From assembly GCF_007829335.1 (NCBI RefSeq), contig NZ_VIWO01000003.1:620001-684000 (forward strand): a stretch of DNA of 64,000 nt, read 5' to 3'. The notes below the pieces were generated by a model. The model ran no database searches and was not told the origin of the DNA. It worked only from the letters and a program-made list of their open reading frames with translations. Made by a program: the position numbers and the translations under genes. The stretch is from Chitinophaga polysaccharea. GTDB lineage: Bacteria > Bacteroidota > Bacteroidia > Chitinophagales > Chitinophagaceae. This document shows positions 27,022 through 36,682 of this stretch, piece after piece; positions within the stretch are counted from its first letter, which is position 1; each line of letters opens with the position of its first letter.

Positions 27022-27897
27022 TTATCTTATATCCAGGCGGCAATGAAATTTCTTATACTCCATGGGTGTTTTCCCGGTAATCAGTTTAAACATGTTAATG
27101 AAGTGGGAGAGGGTGTTATAGCCGCATTCATAGCATATTTCACTGATACTGGTATCCGATTCTATCAGCAGGTTACAGGCATGGCCTATTCTGAGTTCCG
27201 TGATAAAGCGTACATAGGTGATACCCTTCTGTATTTTAAAATACCGGCAGAAAGAAGTGCTGGTCATGTGCATGATGGCAGCTGCTTCTTCCAGGCTGAC
27301 TTTATTTTTAAAATGGGTGAGCGTATATTCCATCACCGCTTTTAGCCGTTCATTTTCATGGTGAGCGGTATTAGCGGGTATACTTTGGGTAGACAGCAGC
27401 CGGTAGTCGCCGCTGTCGGCAATCAGGAAAAGAATTTGCAGCAAAGACAGCAAACGGCTGCCGGGTGATTGCTCTGGCAGCTCTTCCATCATGCGGGCCA
27501 CTTTGGTGGCGGTAGGCGCTTCTACTTTCAGACCCAGTCGCGATAGCGATAACAGGTGCGTGAGCTTCCGCATTTCCGGCAAAGCGGTGAGCATCGGCGT
27601 AATATCCTGCTTGAATAAGGCTACCACCGCTTCCCCGGAAACATCTTTCTGCTCGCATACAAACGTTTCTTCGTGACGGAAGGAGTGGGGCAGGTTGGCG
27701 CCTATCAGCACCACATCCCCGCTGGCAAAAGGACCAATATAGTCGCCTATCAGCCAGGTGCCGGAGCTTTTCTTAATGTACAACAGCTCCAGTTCGGGAT
27801 GATAATGCCAGTTATTGCGCATTTTTTCTCCGATATCCCTTCTCACGGTAAAGGAACACTCAGGGGAGGTAGACACATTTTTTAATACTGCTTTCAT
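27022..27897 (-). CDS. AraC-family transcriptional regulator, probably of the adjacent fucoside genes
   Basis: A 291-residue regulator. An N-terminal cupin sensor (about 25-110, NWHYHPELELLYI) precedes two C-terminal helix-turn-helix motifs (about 195-285), with VSLEEAAAIMHMTSTSFCRY and ISEICYECGYNTLSHFINMF. It lies directly downstream of the dehydrogenase and fucosidase genes on the same strand, so it most likely responds to a sugar or sugar acid and controls them. The effector is not known. Confidence 0.88.
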   Translation of the reverse strand: MKAVLKNVSTSPECSFTVRRDIGEKMRNNWHYHPELELLYIKKSSGTWLIGDYIGPFASGDVVLIGANLPHSFRHEETFVCEQKDVSGEAVVALFKQDITPMLTALPEMRKLTHLLSLSRLGLKVEAPTATKVARMMEELPEQSPGSRLLSLLQILFLIADSGDYRLLSTQSIPANTAHHENERLKAVMEYTLTHFKNKVSLEEAAAIMHMTSTSFCRYFKIQKGITYVRFITELRIGHACNLLIESDTSISEICYECGYNTLSHFINMFKLITGKTPMEYKKFHCRLDIR

Positions 27898-27964
27898 ACA
27901 CGTGGTGGATTAAGACAGTCGTCTGATAGCGCTAAAATAGTTGTTTTCTGCCATCATTCCTTAT

Positions 27965-28981
27965 TTACAGGGTCACCATCGCTTTAACCACTTTGGTGGC
28001 CGGATCGGCCAGGGAAGGGAAGGTCTCTTTTACCGCCATAAAATCGATATGATGGGTGATATATGCTGCAGGGTTGATGAGGCCTTGTTGAATACTACTG
28101 ATCACGTGTTCAAAATCGGCCCGGGTGGCATTCCTGCTGCAAAGCAGGGTGGTTTCCCGTTTATGCAGCTCCGGGTTGGAGAAGCTCAGGGCTTCTTTTT
28201 GCAGGCCTACGAGTACATAGCGGCCTCCGTGCGCCAGGTAATAGATGCCGTTATTCATGGCTTGCAGATTGCCTGTGGCATCCATGACTACGGTGGGCAT
28301 ATCGTCCCCGGTGATGGCTTTTACCTGTTCCCTGGCATCGGCATCGCGGGCGTTGACCGCAAAGGGCACCTGGAACTGGGAGGTGCAGTATTCCAGGCGT
28401 TCGGCGTTGACATCAAGGGCAATCACGCGGGCGCCGGCAATGCGGGCGAACTCCATAGCGGCGAGGCCTATAGGTCCTGCGCCAGTCACCAGCACATATT
28501 CGCCGGGTTGTATGGCGGCCCGCCTTACGGCATGGGCGCCAATCGCCAGCGGTTCTACCAGTGCCAGCGCTTCGTAGCTCAGTCCCTCACCATGCAGCAG
28601 CGACGCGGAAGGAATGGAAATATATTCTTTCATCCCCCCATCGCTATGTACGCCAAACACATTGATTTGCTCGCAGCAGTTGGGTAGTCCCCGGCGACAG
28701 GCAATACAGGTACCGCAGCTGAAGTAGGGAATGAAGGTTACGGCCTCGCCTTCCCGGAAACCGGGAGCATTATCGAAGGCCATCAGCTCCCCGGATAATT
28801 CATGGCCCAGTACCCGGGGATATTGAAAGAAAGGTTGCGTGCCTTCAAAGGCATGCAGATCTGTGCCACAGATGCCTATCCGTTTAATTTTGATAATGGC
28901 ATGGCCCGGTGTCAATACAGGTAAGTCCGTGCGCGCATAGGTCAGATGACCGGGAGAAGAACAGATCAGTTCGTGCATCAT
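27965..28981 (-). CDS. Zinc-dependent medium-chain alcohol/polyol dehydrogenase
   Basis: A 338-residue NAD(P)-dependent dehydrogenase. Catalytic zinc ligands are Cys38 (GICGTDLHAFEG), His60/Glu61 (VLGHELSGE) and Glu143. The structural zinc cysteines are 89, 92, 95 and 103 (SCGTCIACRRGLPNC). The Rossmann motif TGAGPIG is at about 166-172. It resembles the sorbitol/threonine/L-galactonate dehydrogenase branch. Its place between a GH29 fucosidase (9 bp upstream) and an AraC gene suggests oxidation of L-fucose or a derived acid; that is inference from context. Confidence 0.88.
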   Translation of the reverse strand: MMHELICSSPGHLTYARTDLPVLTPGHAIIKIKRIGICGTDLHAFEGTQPFFQYPRVLGHELSGELMAFDNAPGFREGEAVTFIPYFSCGTCIACRRGLPNCCEQINVFGVHSDGGMKEYISIPSASLLHGEGLSYEALALVEPLAIGAHAVRRAAIQPGEYVLVTGAGPIGLAAMEFARIAGARVIALDVNAERLEYCTSQFQVPFAVNARDADAREQVKAITGDDMPTVVMDATGNLQAMNNGIYYLAHGGRYVLVGLQKEALSFSNPELHKRETTLLCSRNATRADFEHVISSIQQGLINPAAYITHHIDFMAVKETFPSLADPATKVVKAMVTL

Positions 28982-28990
28982 ATCGTTGTG

Positions 28991-30502
28991 TTATTTCAGG
29001 CTGATTTTCAGGCCGGTAACGGTCCAGGAGGGGAGTTGTGCCGGCATATCGATTACCAGTGCATCTGCTTCCACTTTCCATTTCAGCGGTTCCTTACTAC
29101 CCAGCAGTTGTATAGCAGTAATTTTTTTATGATTCAGGTGGGCGTTGCTGCCTAATGCTTTGATCCGTATAGCCTTGGCGGGCTTGTCGAGGATATACGC
29201 ATAAAGGTAGTTGTTGCGGGTGGTAAACCGGATATCTTCGGCGGTATATTTTATTTTGTCTTCGTTAAAATTACCTGCTTTGATAGTGGCTGTGTTGTCG
29301 GATTTTTCTCCAAAAACTTTCCAGGGACGGCTGCCATAGATCCCTTCTCCGTTTACGGCCATCCATTGGCCTATCTCATCCAGGGTATGTAGGATATCCG
29401 GTTCCAGGTCGCCTTCCGGTGTTTGAACGATGTTGATCAGCAGGTTCCCGTTTTTGCTGACAATATCTGTGAGCATGCGCAGGATATCGGTAGCCGATTT
29501 ATAATGCTGCCCGGTGCGGTAGTACCAGTCGCCGATAGAGGTATCTGTTTGCCAGGGGAAGGGGCTGATACTATCCTGTACACCTCTTTCCAGGTCCTGG
29601 GCCCACTTGCCGTCGGACGGTTGCTTACAGTTGTATATGGCGGTAGCCTTGCCTTTATGATATTGCAGATTGTCGTTGTAAAAATTGGCCAGCATACTCC
29701 GGCCGGTATCTCCAAAAGGTAGCTGGCTGTCGGAATAGAGGAGGTCCGGGTGGTAGGTTTCCACCAGTTCCTTTACATCATCGTACCATACTTTCATCCA
29801 GGCAGGATTGGTGGTGAGCCAGCCATTGTCGTTGTCGGCCGCGCGGGTATGATACAGAGAGGCGTAAGCGGTGTCGTTGCCATCGTAAGGAACGTCTTTG
29901 TACTGGCCTGCTTTATCGGCGCGATGGCTGGGCTGGAACCAGGTATAGCTGGCGGCCAGGTGTTCGGATACGCCGAAGTAAAGTCCTTCTTTTTTTGCAG
30001 CCTTTTGCCAGAGGCCTACCACGTCTTTTTTCGGGCCCATTTTTACGGCGTTCCAGGGGTGGAGGCGGGAGTTCCATAAAAAGAAGTTGTCGTGGTGACT
30101 ACCCATACTCACAAAGTACCGGGCCCCGGTTTTTTTATAGAGTGCCATTAGTTTCTCCGGGTCCCATTTTTCTGCTTTCCATAATGGAATGATATCCTTG
30201 TAGCCGAATTTTGAGGGATGTCCGTAATGTGCCACGTGGTATTGATAATCGGCGCTGCCTTCTTCATACATCTGTCGGGCATACCAGTCGCCCATACGGG
30301 GTACGGCCTGTGGTCCCCAATGTGCCCAGATACCAAATTTGGCGTCGCGGAACCAATCGGGATACTTATATTGTTGAAGGGATGCGTCGGTAGGTTGATA
30401 AGGGCCTTTAGTAACGGGTAATTGCTGTGCCACTGCCGCCTGGGTCATGGCAATGGCCAGGGTGGCTGCATACAGGGTGTGTTTGGTAAATGGTCCGGTC
30501 AT
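28991..30502 (-). CDS. GH29 alpha-L-fucosidase, exported
   Basis: A 503-residue hydrolase that removes terminal alpha-L-fucose. The start at 30502 begins a signal peptide (HTLYAATLAIAMTQAAVAQ). The GH29 hallmarks are the early WFRDAKFGIWAHWGPQ, the paired His in SMGSHHDNFFLW (about 136-137) and the nucleophile Asp258 in PDLLYSDSQLPF. The end of the catalytic domain is followed by a small beta-sandwich (about 400-503). It starts a minus-strand unit with the dehydrogenase and AraC genes and is divergent from the next SusC locus. Confidence 0.93.
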   Translation of the reverse strand: MTGPFTKHTLYAATLAIAMTQAAVAQQLPVTKGPYQPTDASLQQYKYPDWFRDAKFGIWAHWGPQAVPRMGDWYARQMYEEGSADYQYHVAHYGHPSKFGYKDIIPLWKAEKWDPEKLMALYKKTGARYFVSMGSHHDNFFLWNSRLHPWNAVKMGPKKDVVGLWQKAAKKEGLYFGVSEHLAASYTWFQPSHRADKAGQYKDVPYDGNDTAYASLYHTRAADNDNGWLTTNPAWMKVWYDDVKELVETYHPDLLYSDSQLPFGDTGRSMLANFYNDNLQYHKGKATAIYNCKQPSDGKWAQDLERGVQDSISPFPWQTDTSIGDWYYRTGQHYKSATDILRMLTDIVSKNGNLLINIVQTPEGDLEPDILHTLDEIGQWMAVNGEGIYGSRPWKVFGEKSDNTATIKAGNFNEDKIKYTAEDIRFTTRNNYLYAYILDKPAKAIRIKALGSNAHLNHKKITAIQLLGSKEPLKWKVEADALVIDMPAQLPSWTVTGLKISLK

Positions 30503-30834
30503 AGTAGCGGTGTTGTTTAAAATCAATGTCCGTCAAAAATAAGATGATCACTTCCGGCGCTGATCGACAATTTTATCTGGTTGATAGTGTATTTTATCTT
30601 TTTGCCAGTGGCGAAATACCGGTAATATTTTGCCGGAAGCTGATAACCGTTTTATTTACATTTATTGTTTTGGCTGTCTGGCGGCTGGTTGACTGATATT
30701 TTTATGTGCATCACAGATGCTATTTGAATGATTTTTGATCAATTGGTAAAAAATAGCTACATTGACAATACTAATAAAAGTTTTAGCCAGCTATTATTAA
30801 GACCAAAATCAGTTTTGCTGTAAAAGATCCACGC
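30503..30834. other. Intergenic region between divergent fucosidase and sigma genes
   Basis: This AT-rich 332-bp region should hold the two divergent promoters. TTTTTGATC near 30731-30740 followed by TAGCTACATTG at about 30756 is a weak candidate for a plus-strand promoter. Nothing else is supported. Confidence 0.4.
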
Positions 30835-31446
30835 ATGCCTGCAATGACAGATGTTCGTTTTGACGAAGCGGCTTTATGGAAGCGATTTAAAGCTGGTGAC
30901 AAAGCTGCCTTTACGCTCATTTACCGGGAATACACCGTGTACTTGTTTCAATATGGCTTTCGGTTTTGTACCGAGCAGGAGAAACTGAAAGACATGATTC
31001 ATGATCTTTTTATTGAGATATGGAATAGCCGGGATCACGTAAGTGAAGACGTGGCCATACGGTTTTATTTGTGTCGCAGCCTTAAGTATAAATTGATCAG
31101 GGCCAATTATCAATACAGGAGCATCACGGGCAAGCAAGACCAATACCTGCACGATCATATTCAGCCGGAAGCCACGGTAGAAGAACAAATCATTGATGCT
31201 GAAATAAAAGATTCACGCAGTCAGTTGCTAAACAACGCTATTAAAAAGCTATCCCGGCGTCAGCAGGAAATTATTATGCTCCGCTTTTATATGGGTTTTA
31301 CCAATGCCCAGATTGCTGAAATGATGCATATGAAATACCAGTCTGTCAGCAACCTCCTTTACAATGCGCTGGGACGTATTAAAGAAACCCTGGAAACAAC
31401 TCCTTTTGCCCGGCGTTTGCTGGAAACCTTCTACTTTTTTCTATAA
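30835..31446 (+). CDS. ECF-type RNA polymerase sigma-70 factor
   Basis: A 203-residue sigma factor. Region 2 is at about 18-85 (FTLIYREYTVYLFQYGFRF, DMIHDLFIEIWNSRD), region 4 at about 130-190 (LSRRQQEIIMLRFYMGFT, then NAQIAEMMHMKYQSVSNLLY). A start three codons in (MTDVRF) is also possible. FecR follows 156 bp later, then susC and susD in the same direction. Confidence 0.93.
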   Translation: MPAMTDVRFDEAALWKRFKAGDKAAFTLIYREYTVYLFQYGFRFCTEQEKLKDMIHDLFIEIWNSRDHVSEDVAIRFYLCRSLKYKLIRANYQYRSITGKQDQYLHDHIQPEATVEEQIIDAEIKDSRSQLLNNAIKKLSRRQQEIIMLRFYMGFTNAQIAEMMHMKYQSVSNLLYNALGRIKETLETTPFARRLLETFYFFL

Positions 31447-31602
31447 ACGGGCCTCATTTTTCCTTCATGAGCCTATTGATGTCTTTGATGGTAGGGTGTT
31501 TCAAAGAAAAGTTAAAAAAACTTTATTTTTTTTGAGTATAAAAGCAAAGCTTTTGTCATTTATGATAAACGGGCAGTTTATTGCCGTTTAAATCATCGTT
31601 GC

Positions 31603-32679
31603 ATGAAGCATTTCGGAGAAGATACCTGGGAATTTATACAGGACGATCATTTTGTTCAATGGGTATTGTTTCCCGATGCAGTCAATACCGCATGGTGGGA
31701 ACAATGGATGGCAGACCATCCCGAGCGGGTGCCTGTGCTTGAAAAAGCCCGGACAATGGTACAGACTTTGGGTAAAACTGTTCCCCACAAGGTAGATCAC
31801 CGTTTGCTGGAAGAAGTATATGCCTCTCTTGATCAGTACCTGGACAAGGAAGTGCCGGCGCCGGTACAAACTACCGCCAGGGTGGCTTCCCTGCGTAAAT
31901 GGTGGTGGGCGGCAGCAGCTGTAATAGCGGGAGGTATCGCGATGGTATCCATCTCCCGGAAATCCGCCACAAAAGAAAACCTGCTGGCCGACAAGTTGCA
32001 AAGCCATATGGAACAGCAGCAGCTGGTGCGGGTTAATACCAGTACGACCGACCAGGTAGCGTGGCTGACAGACGGCTCCTCCGTGATATTAAAAACAGGC
32101 GCCACCATCAAGCACGATGCCTTTCTTACCCAATCTAAAAGAGAAGTATACCTGAAGGGAAATGCTTTTTTTGATATCGCCAAAGATGCGGAACGGCCAT
32201 TTTATGTATATACACCCAAAGTAGCCATCCGCGTACTGGGCACCAGTTTTAATGTGTCGGAAGAGAGTGGTAGCCTCACGGTTACCGTAAAGACAGGAAA
32301 AATTGCCGTGTATAGTATGACCGATAAGCAGCACAGTTATATTATTACACCCGGTCATCAATTACGGTTCGATGCCCGCACCGCTGCCTTTGTAGCCGAT
32401 TCGCTGAACAGCGAACAGCTGGCGGCCCTCCAGCCGGCAGCGGAGATGCCCGCTTTTGCATTCGATAATGCACCAGTCCTCAGCATTTTTAAAGCATTGG
32501 AAAGCGCCTACAGCATTAAGATTAATGCCAGCGAGGAAACGTTTGGCAAGTGCTTTATCACCACCACTATCAGGAATGAAACGTTTGAAAATAAGTTAAA
32601 GATTATCTGCGCGGCTATCAACGCCAGTTATACGATCAGGGAAGGCCAGGTATTTATTACCGGCAAACCCTGTAACTAA
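31603..32679 (+). CDS. FecR-family anti-sigma factor
   Basis: A 358-residue regulator: cytoplasmic N-terminus (1-100), membrane segment (about 104-120, WWWAAAAVIAGGIAMV), FecR domain (about 145-265, VLGTSFNVSEES) and a C-terminal DUF4974-like part (about 285-358). It should hold the sigma factor encoded upstream and be released by the STN domain of the SusC encoded downstream. The intergenic stretch to susC holds a phased tandem repeat and a hairpin. Confidence 0.92.
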   Translation: MKHFGEDTWEFIQDDHFVQWVLFPDAVNTAWWEQWMADHPERVPVLEKARTMVQTLGKTVPHKVDHRLLEEVYASLDQYLDKEVPAPVQTTARVASLRKWWWAAAAVIAGGIAMVSISRKSATKENLLADKLQSHMEQQQLVRVNTSTTDQVAWLTDGSSVILKTGATIKHDAFLTQSKREVYLKGNAFFDIAKDAERPFYVYTPKVAIRVLGTSFNVSEESGSLTVTVKTGKIAVYSMTDKQHSYIITPGHQLRFDARTAAFVADSLNSEQLAALQPAAEMPAFAFDNAPVLSIFKALESAYSIKINASEETFGKCFITTTIRNETFENKLKIICAAINASYTIREGQVFITGKPCN

Positions 32680-32686
32680 CCGTATT

Positions 32687-32741
32687 GTTCACTTATAAAT
32701 CGCTTGTTATTCACTTGTAAATCACTTGTAATTCACTTGTA
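32687..32741 (+). repeat. Five tandem 11-bp repeats between fecR and susC
   Basis: The consensus unit is ATTCACTTGTA. Units start at 32687, 32698, 32709, 32720 and 32731; the third and fifth are identical, the fourth has one change, and the first two are more diverged. The 11-bp step is close to one helical turn, so any protein binding the unit would line up on one face of the DNA. The array begins 8 bp after the fecR stop. Confidence 0.85.
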
Positions 32742-32793
32742 ATTCTCGAAAAACGAACCCAATGTTTACATAATGTATCAACCAAAAATGAAA

Positions 32794-32817
32794 GTGGCGA
32801 TGCGCTAACATCGCCAC
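32794..32817 (+). terminator. Hairpin in the fecR-susC spacer
   Basis: A perfect 9-bp stem GTGGCGATG/CATCGCCAC with a CGCTAA loop, followed about 8 nt later by AATTTTT. It lies 95 bp before the susC start and could end or attenuate transcription from the sigma-fecR pair. Confidence 0.6.
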
Positions 32818-32911
32818 CCGGGTAATTTTTCCTGTAATGTCTGGACAACTGCACAGGAAATGAATTGTCGTACTAATCGATTTTATTAATCACAACAAAA
32901 CATTTGAAGTT

Positions 32912-35900
32912 ATGCACAAATTTGCAAACTCCAACAGGACTGTCATATTTTTTATGAGGGTTGCCTTACTACAAATAGCGCTTCTGTTTTGCCTGATTAC
33001 CTGCACATTCGCTAAAAATGTTCACGCGCAGGAAGTTTTGAGTAAAAAGGTGTCATTGAATATGCCGCCCAGTGAACTGCGCAGTATACTCAAAACTATC
33101 ACGGAGAAAACATCCGTCAACTTTACCTATAGCAATAATACGCTGCCGGCGCGCCAGCGTATTGCAGTTACTGCCCGCGATGAGCAATTAGGGGAGGTAT
33201 TATACCGTTTGCTCAGCCCATTGCACATCACTTTTGAAGTGATCAATGAACAGATTGTTCTGAAGAAAGAGAAAAGCAATGAAGGCAGCATGGAGGTAGA
33301 TGGTCTGAATGTGCTTTTCCAGAAAATCAGCGGTTTCGTAAAATCAAAGGAGGGCGATCCCCTGCCCGGCATTAACATCATGATCGCCGGCACCAACAGG
33401 GGTACCGTTACAAATGTAGATGGACACTTTGAGCTGGAAGCCAAGGAAGGCGATGTGCTGATCTTTTCTTCTGTAGGCTTTGCCCAGCAACGGGTAACCG
33501 TTAGTGGAAATGGTATCATGAACATCGTGATGATATCTTCTGCTACCTCCCTTGACGCAGTAGCCATCACCGCCCTTGGTATTAAAAGAAATGTACGGAC
33601 ACTGGGCTATTCCCAGGAAGAAGTAGGCGGTAAAGAAGTGGCCCGCTCCAATGCGCCCAACGTACTGAACGCTATGGCAGGCAAAATGGCAGGCGTAAAC
33701 GTAACCAGTCCCAACGGTGTGGACGGAGGGACTACCCGTATCGTAATTGGTGGTAACAATACCATCCAGGGCGATAACCAGCCACTGATCATCGTGGATG
33801 GTATGCCAATGGCCAACGACCTGGCACGCCCTTATGATGTACGTTCTGCGCCTACTGGTAGCGCCTTGTATGCCGGCAACAGTGCAGATGCCGGTAATAC
33901 CAGCGCTCCCAAGGATTTCGGTAGTCCGATCAACATGATCAACCCGGAAGACATTGAAACCATCAGCGTACTGAAAGGCCCCACTGCCGCCGCATTGTAC
34001 GGTGGTAAAGGCGCCAATGGCGTTATTCTCATCACTACTAAGAAAGGGAATAAACGCAGTGGACTAGGTGTAGATTATACCTACGGCTATAAGACCGTAG
34101 ATCCTTACCGCTATCTGCAATTGCAGAATGAATATGGTGCAGGGGGGATGGTGTCACTCAATGCGCCCCAATATCTCACAGATGCCAATGGTAATAATCC
34201 CCGGCTCACGGAGAACTGGAATGGTATGTATGTAGATCCAAAAACAGGCTCCGGTCCTTACGGTATCAATACCTATAACCAGGTAGGATGGCCCGGCTCC
34301 GGCGTTTCCTGGGGACCAAAAATGGATGGTAAAATGATCACCTGGTGGGATGGTACCCAGAAAGCGGATGTACCGCAACCCGACAATATCAAATTACTTT
34401 TCCGGAACGGTATGCAGTCATCCCATAACGTGTCGCTTTCCGGCGGTAATGAATGGGGATCTATACGCGCGTCTTTCTCCCGGTTGGATAATTCGGCCGT
34501 ATTGCCCAACAGCAAATATTATCGCAATACTTTCAACCTGGGCGCCAATATGAAATTAACCAAGAGAGTAAGTGTACAGCTCACCTCTTCCTATATCGTA
34601 AACCAGTATCATAACCCGCCACAATTGGGTAATGATGATGGTAACTCCTGGATGAAACGCCTGGTATACAATGCCGGCAGAAACTACCGGGGGGAAGATA
34701 TTCCCATTTACAAAAATGCTGACGGTTCCCAGAACCAGCTCACCAACTTTCCGTGGGTAGGTAATGGTGGAGCAACAGTATGGAACATAATGGAAAACAA
34801 CACTGACCAGAACAGGCGCAAATTACTGGCCGGTGTACAACTGAACTATGAAGCCACCGATTTCCTGGACTTCATTTTCCGTGGCGGTTTGGATAATAAC
34901 ACCAATGAGCTGACTACGAAAAATACGCCGACAGACGTGTTGGGAATTAAAGGATACTATGCACATGGCGTAGAGCGCGACAATGCTTCCAACATGGATT
35001 TCATTGGTACCCTGCACAAGGATAAAATATTTGGTGGTGATTTCAACGGTAAATTCTCTGTAGGTGGAACTATTTATCAACGTGAAGCAGCGGGCATGTT
35101 CAACTACAACGACACCTGGGCGGCGCCGTTTGTATACTCGCTGAATTCAGGTACCTACCTGGGTAATCCGCATCCGACTACAGAAAGCCAGTTGCGTAAA
35201 CGCATGAACTCTGTGTACAGTTTCATCAACCTGTCGTACAAGGATTACCTGTTCCTGGATATCACGGGTCGCAACGACTGGTCTTCTGCATTGCCTAAAG
35301 GCCAATGGTCTTATTTCTTCCCATCTTTCGCCGGTAGCTTTGTATTCTCCGATGCGTTTAAAATAGATCCGTCTGTACTGAGCTTTGGTAAAATAAGGGT
35401 AGCATGGGCACAGGCAGCTACCGATCCGAATCCCTACCAGGTAAACAATACCTATAGCATATCTACTTTTGCTGGTCAGGCGGCAACGTTGTTGCCAGGC
35501 GCATTGCCGGCACTCAATTATAAGCCCACCATCAATCAAACAGCTGATTTTGGTATCGTGTTAGGCTTTTTGAATAACCGGTTGAATGCCGATTTCAGGT
35601 ATTATAAGGGAAAATCAAAAAACCAGATATTGAATTCGCCACTGCCCATCAGCTCAGGTGTAAGCAGTATTATTGTGAATACAGGAGTGCTGGAAAATTC
35701 AGGCCTGGAATTAATATTGCGGGCAAAAGTGATAGCACAGAAGGATTTTGGCTGGGATGTTGCCCTTAACCTGGCACATAATAATAATAAACTGCTGTCT
35801 TTGGCTGATGGTGCGGACCGCGTAGATATGGCCAGTGCCTGGAATGATGGTGGTGCGCACGGTCCTGTAATATCTGCCCATGTAGGCGATCAGTTTGGTA

Positions 35901-36646
35901 CCATTTACGGTTACGACTATGTGTATGATCCGAAAACACACCTGCCATTGATGGTGGCAAGTCCTTATGGCAAACCGGAAATGAATGGTACCCTGTACCA
36001 GGCAACCGATGGACTGGTGCCATTGGGTAATGCAACACCTAAATTAACCGGTGGTATTACCAACACCTTTACGTTTAAGAACTTCTCTTTAAGTGCATTG
36101 ATTGATGCAAAAATAGGAGGTGATATATGGTCTGGTACCTATGCTACCATTATGCAACAGGGTCAGGCAAGAGAAACACTGAAAGAAAGAGATGGAGGCG
36201 GATTACCTTATACTACACCAGATGGTACCAAAACCAACTGGGGCGTAATATTGCCGGGTGTGTTCCCTGATGGTAAGATCAACGACAACGTAGTACACTA
36301 TTATTATAAATATATGCCTTATGGTGTGTGGAGCAGTACCGATTTGGGTGGTGGCGTAAAAGGAAGTGACTGGATCGACAGGAATGCCGTTCGGGAAAAT
36401 ACCTGGGTGAAGATGAGGGAAATATCCATCAACTACCAGGTGCCATCAAGCTTTATCAAGCGGACAAAAGTATTCCAGTCAGCATCGCTGTCACTCGTAG
36501 GAAGAGATCTTTTCTATCTCTATACTTCCTTACCGGATCATATCAACCCGGAAGGTGTAAATGGCGCCGGCAATGCCCAGGGACTGGAGTTTATGTCTTT
36601 GCCAAGTTTCCGTTCATTAGGTTTCCAGGTAAGGGTTTCTTTCTAA
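32912..36646 (+). CDS. SusC/RagA TonB-linked outer membrane receptor
   Basis: A 1244-residue receptor. It has a long N-terminal signal peptide (to about residue 40, ending NVHAQ), an STN domain (about 45-115), a carboxypeptidase-regulatory-like domain (about 137-215), a plug (about 220-385, with AALYGGKGANGVILITTKKG) and the barrel, ending LGFQVRVSF with terminal Phe. It forms a pair with the lipoprotein gene 36 bp downstream. The STN domain ties it to the FecR encoded just upstream. Substrate is not evident, as no hydrolase follows on this strand. Confidence 0.95.
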   Translation: MHKFANSNRTVIFFMRVALLQIALLFCLITCTFAKNVHAQEVLSKKVSLNMPPSELRSILKTITEKTSVNFTYSNNTLPARQRIAVTARDEQLGEVLYRLLSPLHITFEVINEQIVLKKEKSNEGSMEVDGLNVLFQKISGFVKSKEGDPLPGINIMIAGTNRGTVTNVDGHFELEAKEGDVLIFSSVGFAQQRVTVSGNGIMNIVMISSATSLDAVAITALGIKRNVRTLGYSQEEVGGKEVARSNAPNVLNAMAGKMAGVNVTSPNGVDGGTTRIVIGGNNTIQGDNQPLIIVDGMPMANDLARPYDVRSAPTGSALYAGNSADAGNTSAPKDFGSPINMINPEDIETISVLKGPTAAALYGGKGANGVILITTKKGNKRSGLGVDYTYGYKTVDPYRYLQLQNEYGAGGMVSLNAPQYLTDANGNNPRLTENWNGMYVDPKTGSGPYGINTYNQVGWPGSGVSWGPKMDGKMITWWDGTQKADVPQPDNIKLLFRNGMQSSHNVSLSGGNEWGSIRASFSRLDNSAVLPNSKYYRNTFNLGANMKLTKRVSVQLTSSYIVNQYHNPPQLGNDDGNSWMKRLVYNAGRNYRGEDIPIYKNADGSQNQLTNFPWVGNGGATVWNIMENNTDQNRRKLLAGVQLNYEATDFLDFIFRGGLDNNTNELTTKNTPTDVLGIKGYYAHGVERDNASNMDFIGTLHKDKIFGGDFNGKFSVGGTIYQREAAGMFNYNDTWAAPFVYSLNSGTYLGNPHPTTESQLRKRMNSVYSFINLSYKDYLFLDITGRNDWSSALPKGQWSYFFPSFAGSFVFSDAFKIDPSVLSFGKIRVAWAQAATDPNPYQVNNTYSISTFAGQAATLLPGALPALNYKPTINQTADFGIVLGFLNNRLNADFRYYKGKSKNQILNSPLPISSGVSSIIVNTGVLENSGLELILRAKVIAQKDFGWDVALNLAHNNNKLLSLADGADRVDMASAWNDGGAHGPVISAHVGDQFGTIYGYDYVYDPKTHLPLMVASPYGKPEMNGTLYQATDGLVPLGNATPKLTGGITNTFTFKNFSLSALIDAKIGGDIWSGTYATIMQQGQARETLKERDGGGLPYTTPDGTKTNWGVILPGVFPDGKINDNVVHYYYKYMPYGVWSSTDLGGGVKGSDWIDRNAVRENTWVKMREISINYQVPSSFIKRTKVFQSASLSLVGRDLFYLYTSLPDHINPEGVNGAGNAQGLEFMSLPSFRSLGFQVRVSF

Positions 36647-36682
36647 GGGAACAGATCTACTCACCGATTAAAATGTGCAAAC

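Noticed and set aside
27941..28687. Plus-strand reading of 248 codons
   Set aside because: Antisense to the zinc dehydrogenase gene; high GC third positions make long shadow frames there.
32687..32741. Tandem repeats considered as a CRISPR array
   Set aside because: Units are 11 bp with no spacers and no cas genes nearby.
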